Part shown: in pieces, positions 28,745 to 36,646 of the stretch
Numbering within the stretch: position 1 is the first letter of the stretch
How the letters are laid out: every line of letters begins with the position of its first letter
Assembly (NCBI RefSeq): GCF_009707705.1
Contig: NZ_WLYX01000001.1
Coordinates: 434,001-498,000 of the forward strand
Origin: Paludibacterium denitrificans
GTDB lineage: Bacteria; Pseudomonadota; Gammaproteobacteria; Burkholderiales; Chromobacteriaceae
Direction of reading: 5' to 3'
DNA length: 64,000 nt
Program-made: the position numbers and the translations under genes
Notes under the pieces: model-generated
The model's input: only the letters and a program-made list of their open reading frames with translations
Told to the model about the DNA's origin: nothing
The model's database searches: none

Positions 28745-29420
28745 CTTGTCCTCACTGCGGGTCGCCGCGTTTGTGGTTGTGCCATAGGTCCGGAATAGAG
28801 GCCGCATTGTTTTGCGAGAAGATCCTGATAGGTCTTCTCAGTCATGATTGGCCCTATCTGGTCGCAGGGAACATCAACGCCAAAGTGAGCCTTAAACCAA
28901 CGAGCCTGCGCTGAGCGGGTTTTTCTTCCGGTTAGCTTCTGAAGTTGCTCTATATCCATGCGCACATTTCCCATGAATGGTCCTTTCATTTCTCCGGGGG
29001 AAGCGCTGGGCCGGAAGAATCCAATACCCTTCTGCCAGACGGTGACGCCATCGATTACGATACGCGTTGCCCCTTTCTTTCTTGCTTCCGTTACTCGATT
29101 GAAAAGCTTCCTGCCGATACGATCCCTATAGCGGCGGCGGCACTCTTCATTTCCAAGGGCAGTCGGTTGAGGTGCATCCTTACCAGGTCCATACATAAAA
29201 ACGCGACAAGCTGGACATCGAATACCGAATGACTCGTACTTCCGTGAGGCGGTGTGAATCAGCTGGCGCAAGCGTAGCGCCTTGAGCATGGTCTGCATGG
29301 TGCGAAGATCAGGTATGGCCAGCTTGGTTTGGAGTTCCGTACGAGTCAGGCTTAGGCCGGAGACTGCTGTAGCAGCTGCAGCGCACGGCGCTGGTTAGGG
29401 CCAAGTCGTGAGGTGTCCAT
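28741..29420 (-). pseudogene. Winged-helix protein with DUF4224-like C-terminus, frameshifted
   Basis: The N-terminal part MDTSRLGPNQRRALQLLQQS and LTRTELQTKLAIPDLRTMQTMLKALRL looks like a winged helix. The centre carries a CPAC pair and a basic segment. The C-terminal part QKLTGRKTRSAQARWFKAHFG resembles DUF4224, often found beside phage integrases and suspected to be an excisionase-like factor. The break near 29350 corrects from CCTAAGC to CCAGC (QSPASLTRTEL), which restores a multiple of three. ATGA coupling to int supports a joint role in site-specific recombination. Confidence 0.6.
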
Positions 29421-29474
29421 TATTCATTCACCTCTATTAGCACTTTTCTGTCAGTTCTCATGTGATTTACCCAT

Positions 29475-29499
29475 GAAAAAAGCCGCTCAGTGGCGGCTT
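29475..29499 (-). terminator. Terminator inside the left operon
   Basis: AAGCCGCTCAGTGGCGGCTT stem at 29480-29499, followed on the minus strand by TTTTTT, between two leftward genes. Confidence 0.8.
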
Positions 29500-29522
29500 G
29501 GTAAATAGTTGACGGTAGCGTG

Positions 29523-30014
29523 TTAGTCCACGCGACCTTTGATCTTGTAGCGGCCCCCAACAACGTATCGCTTGTAGGCTGCGATCCAGTCCGTGGCCAT
29601 GGCCTTTTGCGCCTCGGCCAGAGAGGCATTTCCGTCGCAGACTGACCGGTACAGCACGAACTCCAATTGGTCTTTCTTGGAGGCGCTCCATTCGCTATTG
29701 CGGGGCTGCGGCCACAGGTTGCGTTCATCACGCGGATCACCACCGATCGATAAGGCAATCAGGTGATCCTCCTCGTAATGCTTGGGGTCCGTGTCGGCAT
29801 AGCCGTACTCGGAGATCTGTGCCTTTTTCAATTTGTTGGTGTAATACGCTGGCGGCCGGATGGTCTTGGTGAAGCCTTTGACGCACACGGTTTGCTGGAT
29901 GTTGGACTGAGTAATGTCCGGGTTGATGGCGCCCGGAGTAAGTTTAGGATTAGGCAGGTCACTGGCCGCGGCGAATCCAGCAGCCAGCAGCAGAGCAAGT
30001 GCAATCTGTTTCAT
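29523..30014 (-). CDS. Secreted HNH-like protein, 163 residues
   Basis: A signal peptide (MKQIALALLLAAGFAAA) precedes a mature domain with EEDHLIALSIGGDPRDERNL, the DHLI...GG...N pattern of HNH/His-Me nuclease-like proteins. Two Cys residues (TVCVKGF and RSVCDGN) could form a disulfide. The protein ends WIAAYKRYVVGGRYKIKGRVD. It is intact and has its own terminator. A cargo gene of unknown purpose; periplasmic nuclease activity is inference, since a full metal site cannot be confirmed by eye. Confidence 0.65.
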   Translation of the reverse strand: MKQIALALLLAAGFAAASDLPNPKLTPGAINPDITQSNIQQTVCVKGFTKTIRPPAYYTNKLKKAQISEYGYADTDPKHYEEDHLIALSIGGDPRDERNLWPQPRNSEWSASKKDQLEFVLYRSVCDGNASLAEAQKAMATDWIAAYKRYVVGGRYKIKGRVD

Positions 30015-30049
30015 GTTTTCTCGGTGCGATGTTGCTGAGCGACAGTATT

Positions 30050-30697
30050 TTACTGCGAGGCGGAGGAATCGGCGCCCGACTGGATGTTGTTGTTGCCACG
30101 GGCGCGGATGGCGGCAGCCAGTCCGATTGCAGTTGCTTCTGATAACTCCTTCTTTGTTCTCATCCATACGTCAATGTTGATTGGTATCTCAGCCGTCTCG
30201 CACAACCTAGCGCACGCCTCGCGCTCGGCCTCTACTGCACGCTGTACTTCGTCTGACGCGGCCACCGGCTGATTAGGTGGCGTGGCGGTCTGGTGAGCGC
30301 GATACTCAGCTACTTCGGCTTGTTCCTCGGCTTTGTCGTAATGCACGCAGCGGGAACTGTGCGTCAGTCCGCCGTTGTGGCACTTGTGGCAGGTCTTCGT
30401 GCCATCTTCGATCTGACGTGCCATGGCCCACACGAAATTCCATCCGTGTTGCTGGGCTAGTGCGCGAAGCTGTGTGGCGAGGTCAGGTGCCGCAACATGC
30501 TGCGCTGCCTCGGCGGCAGCGATGCTGTATACGTTCGGCATTCTCCCTTCTGCGGCAGCTATGGCTGCTTCTGCCGCCTCCAGATGTGGACGGAAGTGAG
30601 ATTCGATGTAATCCATGTCGATGTCAGATAGGACTATTTCGATTTTCAATCGCTTCAGCGCCCCCAGCAGCTGGGCGATCAGGGCTTGGTCAGTCAT
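30050..30697 (-). CDS. Hypothetical phage early protein, 215 residues
   Basis: Begins MTDQALIAQLLGALKRLKIEIVLSD. Ala/Glu-rich helices dominate, with a CHKCHNGGLTHSSRC cysteine cluster near residue 115 that could bind zinc. A second helical part, RAVEAEREACARLCETAEIP, resembles a segment common to many early phage proteins of unknown role. It overlaps the upstream gene by 8 bases and belongs to the leftward operon. No named function. Confidence 0.65.
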   Translation of the reverse strand: MTDQALIAQLLGALKRLKIEIVLSDIDMDYIESHFRPHLEAAEAAIAAAEGRMPNVYSIAAAEAAQHVAAPDLATQLRALAQQHGWNFVWAMARQIEDGTKTCHKCHNGGLTHSSRCVHYDKAEEQAEVAEYRAHQTATPPNQPVAASDEVQRAVEAEREACARLCETAEIPINIDVWMRTKKELSEATAIGLAAAIRARGNNNIQSGADSSASQ

Positions 30698-31001
30698 GAT
30701 GGGTGGACTCCCGTATCTTCAATTCCAGTGCATGGATTTTTGCCTTCTGATATTCAATCGCTGCCCGGTAGACTTTCTTTATCCCAAGCAGGATCATTTC
30801 CCGCCCACGAATCACGCACTGTGCATAGTTTTTATCCATCCCGGTTACAGCAATTGACCTGCTGTCCGACCCTATTCGAACGCTGATTCCATCCTGATGG
30901 CCATCCAGTGTAAGTGTGCGTTCCTCGGTGACCAGCCTGTCCAATTCATCCCGCTCGGACTGGAGTTGATCCAGCAGCTTCCTTGTGGCTTGGATATCCA
31001 T
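30690..31001 (-). CDS. Hypothetical phage protein, 103 residues
   Basis: Starts MDIQATRKLLDQLQSERDELDRLV at 31001. The ATG overlaps the upstream stop as TGATG, so a longer form reaching 31052 is unlikely. A coiled-coil N-terminus is followed by a beta-rich stretch (TLDGHQDGISVRIGSDSRSI) and a final helix. Part of the overlapping leftward gene chain; function unknown. Confidence 0.6.
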   Translation of the reverse strand: MDIQATRKLLDQLQSERDELDRLVTEERTLTLDGHQDGISVRIGSDSRSIAVTGMDKNYAQCVIRGREMILLGIKKVYRAAIEYQKAKIHALELKIRESTHHD

Positions 31002-31600
31002 CACTCCCCTCCCTTCGGCTGCGGGGCAGAGGCGAGCATGGCATCCCAGCACTTATAGACCTTGCCTGCCTCATACCCGCCGATGCTTCCACTAAGTGCC
31101 AAGCAACCAGCGTCAACCATTTCGTCATCGACATCTATCGGCACAAGCACGTAGCCATCCGGCACCTGTGCGGGCTGTTCGGCGTAAAGCTTGGCACCTA
31201 CGGTGGGTAGGCTTCCATATGCTTTAACCTCAAATATGGCTTTCCCATTTGCATCGAAATGAAAGTTACCGGTAAAGCGTCCAACTGGATTGTTCTCAAC
31301 CGCCTTACCGGCAGGCTTGGCGCGGGTAAGCGCGGCCCTTGCGTATGCTTCCATTTCCTCAACGTTGTAAGCCGGAACCATGTCATAGCCACCATCACAG
31401 CGTTGTTGCCGACGCAGCTTAGTTGGCTTCGGGCATGGGGGTAGTTCATGCGACGTTGACTTACTCATCGCCACATCATGGAGCATCGCAAGAACTTTTG
31501 GCGCATCGATCTTTTTGTCGATTGCGTGACATGCTGCTCCGATCAGTCCGCGCGGTATCAGCAACAAGTCGTCGCCTTCAAATGTAGGATGGATAGCCAT
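31001..31600 (-). CDS. Hypothetical phage early protein, 199 residues
   Basis: Starts MAIHPTFEGDDLLLIPRGLIGAAC. It contains VPDGYVLVPIDVDDEMVDAG, a module seen in many phage early proteins, and ends YKCWDAMLASAPQPKGGE. That ending is shared with the protein encoded at 31818-32794 (...QPKGGE), which suggests gene duplication or module exchange within the operon. It overlaps both neighbours by one to three bases. Confidence 0.65.
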   Translation of the reverse strand: MAIHPTFEGDDLLLIPRGLIGAACHAIDKKIDAPKVLAMLHDVAMSKSTSHELPPCPKPTKLRRQQRCDGGYDMVPAYNVEEMEAYARAALTRAKPAGKAVENNPVGRFTGNFHFDANGKAIFEVKAYGSLPTVGAKLYAEQPAQVPDGYVLVPIDVDDEMVDAGCLALSGSIGGYEAGKVYKCWDAMLASAPQPKGGE

Positions 31601-31821
31601 TAGTTCGATCCTTTCCGTTCATCAAGGACAACAACCAGATCAACAGATGGGCTTCCAATTACCTTTGCCTTCAGCCCACTTCCCCGGATCATGTGCCCTA
31701 CGCTGGCGACGGCGGATTGCTTGGCTTGGTCTTTTATCTGTCGAACGGTGCAGTCGTTACCCCAACTGCTAGGCACTGTAATTTCAAGGGTTACGGTAAC
31801 GCGGGCGGTAGCACTCATCAC
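31600..31821 (-). CDS. Hypothetical phage protein, 73 residues
   Basis: Starts MMSATARVTVTLEITVPSSWG. It is predicted beta-rich with a middle helix (VRQIKDQAKQSAVASV). Start and stop overlap both neighbouring genes by a few bases, which supports translation. It resembles small single-domain early phage proteins; no function known. Confidence 0.6.
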   Translation of the reverse strand: MMSATARVTVTLEITVPSSWGNDCTVRQIKDQAKQSAVASVGHMIRGSGLKAKVIGSPSVDLVVVLDERKGSN

Positions 31822-32794
31822 TCACCCCCTTTCGGCTGCTGATCGGCCCGGTCATAGCGTTCGATTTCGGCAAGCATCAATGCCGTCGCTTTAATCCAAT
31901 TGCGGCGAGGGTCTTCACTCGGCTTCCACCACGATTCATCCCATGGCCAGATCGATAGCGGACTGCTGCTCTCATTCATCCAGAAGATGGCATAGCAGGC
32001 TCCTGCGGTGGCTAGCATACGCGGGGCATGTTCGTCGTCATGCTCCGGCGTCCATCCTTCCGACTCGACTTGGCGGCGGCGCTCGGCCAGAACGTCTTGA
32101 GCGGCCCGCGTTAGCTCTCCAACCTTCGACTGCGGGGCGGCGGCGAGCATGGCGCGTATTTCCTCAGCCAGTTCAATCAGTCCGGAATAGTAGTCGCGCT
32201 TGATCTCACCATGCGGTCCACCACCAAACGACAAGCTGCCCATGTCCGAGTAGCCGTATTCATCGGCGTAATCGTCGGCCTTTTTTCGATCATCTTCGCA
32301 ACAGCTTCGATACCTATCGCGTACCCATCCGGCACCTGTGCTGGCGGGGCGGCGAGAAGATCAGCTGCATTGCGCATCAGCTTACGGGTCGGATTATCTT
32401 CGCAGCTTGGAGTAACTTCCCCGTAGTAGCGCAGCTTGCGCACTACTTCAGACACCACCTCACTGGCAGGCTGGGAAGCCTTTAGCTCTGCAATGGCATC
32501 AAGCAGGCTTTCCGGGTCTGAATCATCCTCATCCAAACCGAGCGCATCGCTAATTTGCGCCAGCGTCTGACATGCGGCCAAAAACATGCGCTCGTTACGG
32601 TCACGATCTTCTTTTATCGTGTCAATGTTATCGGCAGGATGTGCAACTACCGAGGATTGCTCGTCACTTGGCTGGGCGCGGGATGATTGCCATGCAATTA
32701 AGGCATCTCCCTTGGTGCCAGTGGTAATTTTCTGGCCTTCGCTATTCCACCACCCCTCAAACTCCTCGCGCATCTTGTCCATATTGAACTCCAA
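31818..32794 (-). pseudogene. Hypothetical phage early protein, about 325 residues, one frameshift
   Basis: The N-terminal part MDKMREEFEGWWNSEGQKI and QVPDGYAIGIEAVAKMIEK runs in one frame. After an A-run near 32280 the coherent continuation KADDYADEYGYSDMGSLSFGGG leads to AQDVLAERRRQVESEGWTPEHDD and WPWDESWWKPSEDPRRNWIKATALMLAEIERYDRA. The latter is a widespread phage module of unknown function. The break is a homopolymer indel, so one continuous gene is likely. It heads the chain of overlapping small genes. Confidence 0.65.
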
Positions 32795-32796
32795 AA

Positions 32797-32818
32797 AAAA
32801 TGAGGCCGCTCGGGCCTC
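32797..32818 (-). terminator. Hairpin upstream of the 31818-32794 gene
   Basis: GAGGCC-GCTC-GGGCCTC followed on the minus strand by a run of eight T. It directly follows the stop of a tiny reading frame (32820-32873). Confidence 0.65.
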
Positions 32819-32819
32819 G

Positions 32820-32873
32820 TTATTCCTTGTCCTGGTATCGCTTACCGCACTTGGCTGAGCAGAACTCTTCCAT
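32820..32873 (-). CDS. Possible zinc-ribbon mini-protein or 3' remnant
   Basis: A 17-codon frame reads M-E-E-F-C-S-A-K-C-G-K-R-Y-Q-D-K-E. The CxxxC-GKRYQ pattern is typical of the end of small zinc-ribbon proteins. A related open stretch continues upstream to about 32950 in another frame, so a longer protein broken by one indel is possible. The terminator right after it supports a real transcript end. Very tentative. Confidence 0.25.
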   Translation of the reverse strand: MEEFCSAKCGKRYQDKE

Positions 32874-33083
32874 TCAAACGAATGCGTTGTATTTTCGACA
32901 CAGCTATGTTTACTGGTGATTCATTATTTTCCCAATGGTTATAACCCTTGATACGCAACGCTTGTCAATGACGATTTAATCAAAAATGATCAATATAAAC
33001 AGCAATTTACGGATAATAGACCATTGCCAATTAGAAATACCGTCGGCAGAATGCAGGCTAATCCACAACTAAGAGAGCCATCT

Positions 33084-33305
33084 ATGGAACTCGAACAAAA
33101 AGACGTTGAATTCCTTAACGATCTGTATCACCGTCCGTCTACCTGTTTCGAAAGCTGCCCACCAGACACGAAACAGCGGTTTTTGAATTTGAGGTTTATT
33201 ACTGAACGTGATGGCAGGTATGTGTCTATTGCAAAAGACGGTCATCTTTACCTGAAAGACAATGGGTATATTTCGCTTGGGCTTACGGCCACCAACCTTA
33301 TGTAG
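33084..33305 (+). CDS. Hypothetical protein, 73 residues
   Basis: Starts MELEQKDVEFLNDLYHRPST, 20 bases after an AT-rich stretch that could hold its promoter. It points rightward against the leftward operon. Its beta-rich end contains YVSIAKDGHLYLKDNGYISLG. No family recognised. It may be a moron gene expressed in the lysogen. Confidence 0.5.
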   Translation: MELEQKDVEFLNDLYHRPSTCFESCPPDTKQRFLNLRFITERDGRYVSIAKDGHLYLKDNGYISLGLTATNLM

Positions 33306-33333
33306 CAATTCAATCGTCATCGATTAACTAAGT

Positions 33334-33991
33334 TCATGCAGTGCTATTTCTAGCGCTGACATGATCTTGGTTAATAGATCGATTGCTGATGCGAATCTTT
33401 CGTACGGCTCGCGCGTGAAGCTTAAAGTCCTTATGGAGTCCAGGGCTGATAACCATCGGGTAAGAAATGAGCCCATGCGCTTAATTCCGAGTACTGCGTG
33501 CTAGACCAGTACCAGTTACTTTTGAATGCTTCAGACTGACCATCTCGAAAGGATTCTGCTTTAGTCTGTTCTGGTGATTGATATGTATATGGGAACCCCG
33601 GAGGCATGCTGCTAGGATTATCACCATCTCGGAATGCACAGCGGTTCGGACATCGACCCGGCTTTAAGTTTCTATATAAGATTTCTAGCTCATCTCGACT
33701 CGGCAAGTACCAGTCTGAATAGCCGTTAATAGTCAGTCCAAGAACCCATTTTGCAATTTCGCTACCGGAATCTGCCATAGATTTAGTATTGGACATTCCA
33801 TCGAATGGACTGTTAGCTCCATTAATATCCTTTCCGAATTTTCCCCAAATTCCAAAGGTTTCACCATTAGCGTTCGGTGAAACTATCAAAGCAAATCGTA
33901 TTCTTCCAATACGGAAGCGACCGGCATAGAAGCCTCCGGCTAATGGGCTGCCGATTATGGGAATGTTGTTGGAATAAATTTTCTCTAGCAT
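33334..33991 (-). pseudogene. DUF1566 (Lcl C-terminal-like) protein, one frameshift
   Basis: About 218 residues after correction. The core has GYSDWYLPSRDELEILYRNL, then SNWYWSSTQYSELSAWAHFL and, after an indel near 33440, HKDFKLHARAVRKI. This is the DUF1566 pattern D-W-x-L-P-S...Y-W-S-S-T...R-A-V-R. DUF1566 has a C-type-lectin-like fold and occurs in surface and phage proteins. No signal peptide is present. The gene stands alone, on the opposite strand to the 73-residue protein; a role is not known. Confidence 0.7.
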
Positions 33992-34069
33992 ATCTGTTTC
34001 TCTATGTTGACCATTATGATCAATATAGTTTCTATTTATTGCTTTCTGTTAGCAATAGTCAATACACTT

Positions 34070-34149
34070 CGCCAGTGGTGAGCGCCCTTTCCGGCTTTAT
34101 CAGAGGACGGCGCTCAGTTGGTAAGTGAGCGTGGCGCTCGCCACTGGCG
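34070..34149. repeat. Large imperfect inverted repeat
   Basis: CGCCAGTGGTGAGCGCC (34070-34086) and GGCGCTCGCCACTGGCG (34133-34149) are complementary with one mismatch and flank 46 bases that contain further GCGCTC words. It lies in the gap between the DUF1566 gene and the 34-residue protein gene. A structured RNA or operator is possible. Confidence 0.55.
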
Positions 34150-34160
34150 ATTGCAGCCAA

Positions 34161-34185
34161 TAAAAAAGCCCACTTTCGTGGGCTT
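34161..34185 (-). terminator. Terminator after the 34-residue protein gene
   Basis: AGCCCAC-TTTC-GTGGGCT followed by TTTTTTA on the minus strand. The stem begins inside the stop codon of the upstream frame. Confidence 0.8.
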
Positions 34186-34288
34186 AATCTGGGTTGTCTC
34201 CGGATCCTGATTCCTGGTTGTCATCCTCGCCAATGGGGTCGGTTCTAGGGATGACATGATGGTCTTCACCGTAGTCCTGATAGGTCAT
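34184..34288 (-). CDS. Small acidic protein, 34 residues
   Basis: MTYQDYGEDHHVIPRTDPIG followed by an Asp/Glu/Ser-rich tail ending NPD. Its ATG overlaps the stop of the preceding gene as TGATG, and a strong terminator begins at its stop, so it is the translated last gene of this segment. Function unknown; small acidic phage proteins sometimes mimic DNA or inhibit host factors. Confidence 0.55.
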   Translation of the reverse strand: MTYQDYGEDHHVIPRTDPIGEDDNQESGSGDNPD

Positions 34289-34635
34289 CAAATCTCCTCG
34301 ACATATAGCTCAATGGAGCTTGTGTTGATTTCGCGATGATCAGCGGCCACCAGTACGTAACGAGCATTTCGCTCATTCACCAGCGTTCTTCCGTACTCTG
34401 CAGCAAGCTTATGCAGGGTATTAATGGAATCGCCAATCACCTCGATTGGCATGGTGGCTTTCAGGCTAAGGCCATGAGGGAAGCTGTAGCAGGCAGTGGT
34501 GGCAACGCCGCCTGCGCTGAATGCGGCAGCCAGCTTTTCCGCTTCCATGATCCGTGCAAGGTCTCGGTTCAGCTTATCCATGTCGCGCTGGAATGCCTCG
34601 GTCAGCTGCAATGCCGTTTTTGTGTAGAGGTTCAT
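34288..34635 (-). CDS. Hypothetical phage protein, 115 residues
   Basis: Starts MNLYTKTALQLTEAFQRDMDKLN with long amphipathic helices. The middle AFSAGGVATTACYSFPHGLSL and the end YVLVAADHREINTSSIELYVEEI are beta-rich. It overlaps both neighbours by a few bases and is clearly part of the leftward operon. No family recognised. Confidence 0.6.
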   Translation of the reverse strand: MNLYTKTALQLTEAFQRDMDKLNRDLARIMEAEKLAAAFSAGGVATTACYSFPHGLSLKATMPIEVIGDSINTLHKLAAEYGRTLVNERNARYVLVAADHREINTSSIELYVEEI

Positions 34636-34832
34636 CGTGATGCCCTATTCTCGGATTCAGCCATATACCCGTCAGAAAATGCAGACAGCTCTTCTATCGT
34701 TCGCGGATCGCCAGCTGGCCGCCCGGCAATCATGTCTCGCATGCGCCGGGATAAAAATGGGCTGCAAATCCGTCCAGCCCGCCATGCTTGCCGACCATAC
34801 TCATGGGCAAGCTCCTTGTTTGACTTATACAT
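34632..34832 (-). CDS. Rmf-like small phage protein, 66 residues
   Basis: Begins MYKSNKELAHEYGRQAWRAG; a second part reads RDMIAGRPAGDPRTIEELSAF. The G-x-x-A-W-R-A-G-R pattern followed by a GDP repeat recalls ribosome-modulation-factor-like phage proteins, but similarity is short. A start at 34859 would overlap the previous gene by more than 20 bases, so 34832 is preferred. Confidence 0.5.
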   Translation of the reverse strand: MYKSNKELAHEYGRQAWRAGRICSPFLSRRMRDMIAGRPAGDPRTIEELSAFSDGYMAESENRASR

Positions 34833-34836
34833 AGCC

Positions 34837-35031
34837 CTACTCAGGTATCTTTTCTTCATCGATATCCGTGATGATCAGGTCGTCACGGTCATCGCACGTT
34901 ATGGAGCTTCCGTCTCCGAATGTGACTACAGCGGATCCAAAGCATGAGAAGTCAGATTCCATGACAAACCCACACATGACGTGCGGTAGCCGATATTTCC
35001 GCCAGTTCTTTATGATCGCCACTTTAAGCAT
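34837..35031 (-). CDS. Hypothetical phage protein, 64 residues
   Basis: MLKVAIIKNWRKYRLPHVMCG followed by FGSAVVTFGDGSSITCDDRDDLIITDIDEEKIPE, with an acidic end. Probably a small beta-rich protein. It sits between two other small leftward genes with gaps under 10 bases. Confidence 0.5.
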   Translation of the reverse strand: MLKVAIIKNWRKYRLPHVMCGFVMESDFSCFGSAVVTFGDGSSITCDDRDDLIITDIDEEKIPE

Positions 35032-35040
35032 GCTTCCCCC

Positions 35041-35223
35041 TTATAGCGGGAAATACCCGGTGGCGCCTTCACGCTCAATCCTCCGGTTTTCAATCTCCCG
35101 GCGGGCTGCCGCTTGGCGTAACTCTTGAGGGGAGTAAATCGGCTTGTGCTTTCCAGAAAGCTCTTTCGCGCGAATATCGGCACGAATCGTCACGTAATCG
35201 CGTTGCGGATAGAAGCGTTTCAT
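35041..35223 (-). CDS. Hypothetical phage protein, 60 residues
   Basis: A highly basic helix-rich protein beginning MKRFYPQRDYVTIRADIRAK with an Arg/Glu-rich second half. It overlaps the end of the TraL-like gene by four bases (ATGA), suggesting coupled translation with TraK-TraL. Function unknown. Confidence 0.5.
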   Translation of the reverse strand: MKRFYPQRDYVTIRADIRAKELSGKHKPIYSPQELRQAAARREIENRRIEREGATGYFPL

Positions 35224-35973
35224 ACACTCTTCCCTTGGATATCAATCAGGTTGATGGATGCCAGCTTCATCGAGTAATACGCCCACACACGCTTCAAACG
35301 GTGGCGGGCGACGGCGGTATAGCCGTCATGCTGGATGGCCTGCAGGTAGGTCAGCCCGTCGCGGCGCATCTCGCTGATGTCTTGCCCGAAGGTATTTGGA
35401 TCAGTCCGCATCATGTCGATGATGCTTAACGAAGCGATGGCTGTTGTCGCGGTAGAGTGCACTATCTTCAATCCCTCGCCCTTGATACTCGACAGGGCCA
35501 AAGAATGGGTTGCACCAGACGACCACATCCGCGTCGGGAAGATCATCAAGGATGGCGGATAAACCATTCGCCGTTTCCACAAAATCCAGCCCACCAATCA
35601 ACGGTACATGGATAACCGGCCGGATGCCTTCATCAACGAGCAGGCCCAGCGCATCGCTCTCTACCGGGTAGGCTTTAAGCGGCACAAACACAGCGGCGCC
35701 GGTGTCGATGATGGTGTCCCCATCATGGTCGAGGATGTTGCCGATCATGGTGTCGAACTGGCGGCTGTCGATCTGCTGGTGGTCGTTGAGGAGTTCCAGT
35801 CCTTTCACGCCAAGCGCGGTGATGCGCGAGAAAGTTCGGTTGACCGGATCGGTGTCGATGCACTGCGGAACGCGCGGGGAATTGGCTGCAAGGTACTGGG
35901 CTACCAGTGCGGTGATGCCCGATTTAAAGCAGCCGCCTTTGCCCTGCAGGGTGATGTGAGCAGTTCGTTGCAT
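35220..35973 (-). pseudogene. TraL-like ParA-family ATPase, frameshifted
   Basis: Strong resemblance to plasmid TraL nucleotide-binding proteins: MQRTAHITLQGKGGCFKSGI (P-loop region), ALVAQYLAANS, CIDTDPVNRTFSRITALGV, TIIDTGAAVFVPLKAY, VIHVPLIGGLDFVETANGL and VVWCNPFFGPVEYQGRG. After a frameshift near 35440 it continues RTDPNTFGQDISEMRRDGLTYLQAI. The Walker A reads GKGGCFKS where GKGGxGKS is expected, a real or apparent change of the glycine before lysine. Length about 250. In IncP plasmids TraL works with TraK and TraM around DNA transfer; why a siphovirus has it is unclear. Confidence 0.75.
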
Positions 35974-35986
35974 GGTGTTCTCCTGA

Positions 35987-36346
35987 TTACCAGTTGAGGG
36001 GTTTGTCGCGCTGCTGGCGGAAATCACTTGGCGCAGACTTGTGTTTGATGGTTGCTTGCTTGGCCGTCTCTGGTGCGGTGGCTTTGATCGCTTCAATCTT
36101 CTGACCTTTCTTCTGTCGTTTGCGCGCCCGGTAAATCGCATTCCTGAGTTCGTCTAGCGTCATGACCAAGCCGGTGTCGACCAATGTGGCAACAATGTCG
36201 GACTGGCTGACACCGCGGCGCATAGCCTCTTCGATTTCAGGGAGTAATGCGCGAATGCGAGCTGCTTTGCTGATCTCTGGACTGGCAGGCTGGATGGCGT
36301 TGACCTGCTGCGCTGCCTGCCGCTTCCATGCGTCCATGTCGCTCAT
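35987..36346 (-). CDS. TraK-like DNA-binding protein, 119 residues
   Basis: After MSDMDAWKRQAAQQVNAIQ comes RIRALLPEIEEAMRRGVSQSDIVATL, then MTLDELRNAIYRARKRQKK and a basic tail. This layout (acidic helix pair with G-x-S-x-x-x-I, then an Arg-rich end) matches TraK-type proteins that bind plasmid transfer origins. The gene lies 13 bases upstream of the TraL-like gene, the same order as traK-traL in IncP plasmids. Confident on the pairing, moderate on function. Confidence 0.6.
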   Translation of the reverse strand: MSDMDAWKRQAAQQVNAIQPASPEISKAARIRALLPEIEEAMRRGVSQSDIVATLVDTGLVMTLDELRNAIYRARKRQKKGQKIEAIKATAPETAKQATIKHKSAPSDFRQQRDKPLNW

Positions 36347-36408
36347 TTGTTGCTCATTTCAAGCTAATAAGATGCTCATGCAATGCTCATGAGCATCAAG
36401 GGCGGTTT

Positions 36409-36537
36409 TTAACGCTTCTTTTTGAATACCGGGAAAACCACCTGACCATTGCGGAAGATGGGGGACTTGATCACCCATCCTGCACTGCGCAACTCAAAAA
36501 CGGCTTCATCGGTTACATCGATAAGTTCCATTGCCAT
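36409..36537 (-). CDS. Hypothetical phage protein, 42 residues
   Basis: MAMELIDVTDEAVFELRSAG followed by WVIKSPIFRNGQVVFPVFKKK. An AGGAG ribosome site lies just before the ATG, and a terminator precedes the gene. The mixed acid/base composition and regular helix-strand pattern suggest a real small DNA-binding or regulatory protein. Family not recognised. Confidence 0.5.
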   Translation of the reverse strand: MAMELIDVTDEAVFELRSAGWVIKSPIFRNGQVVFPVFKKKR

Positions 36538-36556
36538 GTTCTTCTCCTGATAGATA

Positions 36557-36583
36557 AAAAAATGGACAGCCAATGGCGTGTCC
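36557..36583 (-). terminator. Terminator in the left operon
   Basis: GGACA...TGTCC stem (36564-36583) with TTTTTTT following on the minus strand. Confidence 0.55.
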
Positions 36584-36609
36584 AATGTCCGGCCTTTCCG
36601 GTGCGTTTC

Positions 36610-36646
36610 CGCACGGATAGAGGCTTTGAAAACCCCTATCCGTGCG
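36610..36646. repeat. Hairpin with 11-bp arms
   Basis: CGCACGGATAG and CTATCCGTGCG are perfect arms around a 15-base loop. The stop of the small minus-strand frame lies within it, so it may end that transcript or mark an RNA processing or antitermination site. Confidence 0.55.

Noticed and set aside
30050..30697. The cysteine cluster as a DnaJ-type or DksA zinc finger
   Set aside because: Spacing CxxC...C does not match either family well enough to name it.
34100..34140. A degenerate tRNA (GCTCAGTTGGTAAGTGAGC resembles a D-arm)
   Set aside because: No anticodon or T-arm follows; the match is part of the inverted repeat.
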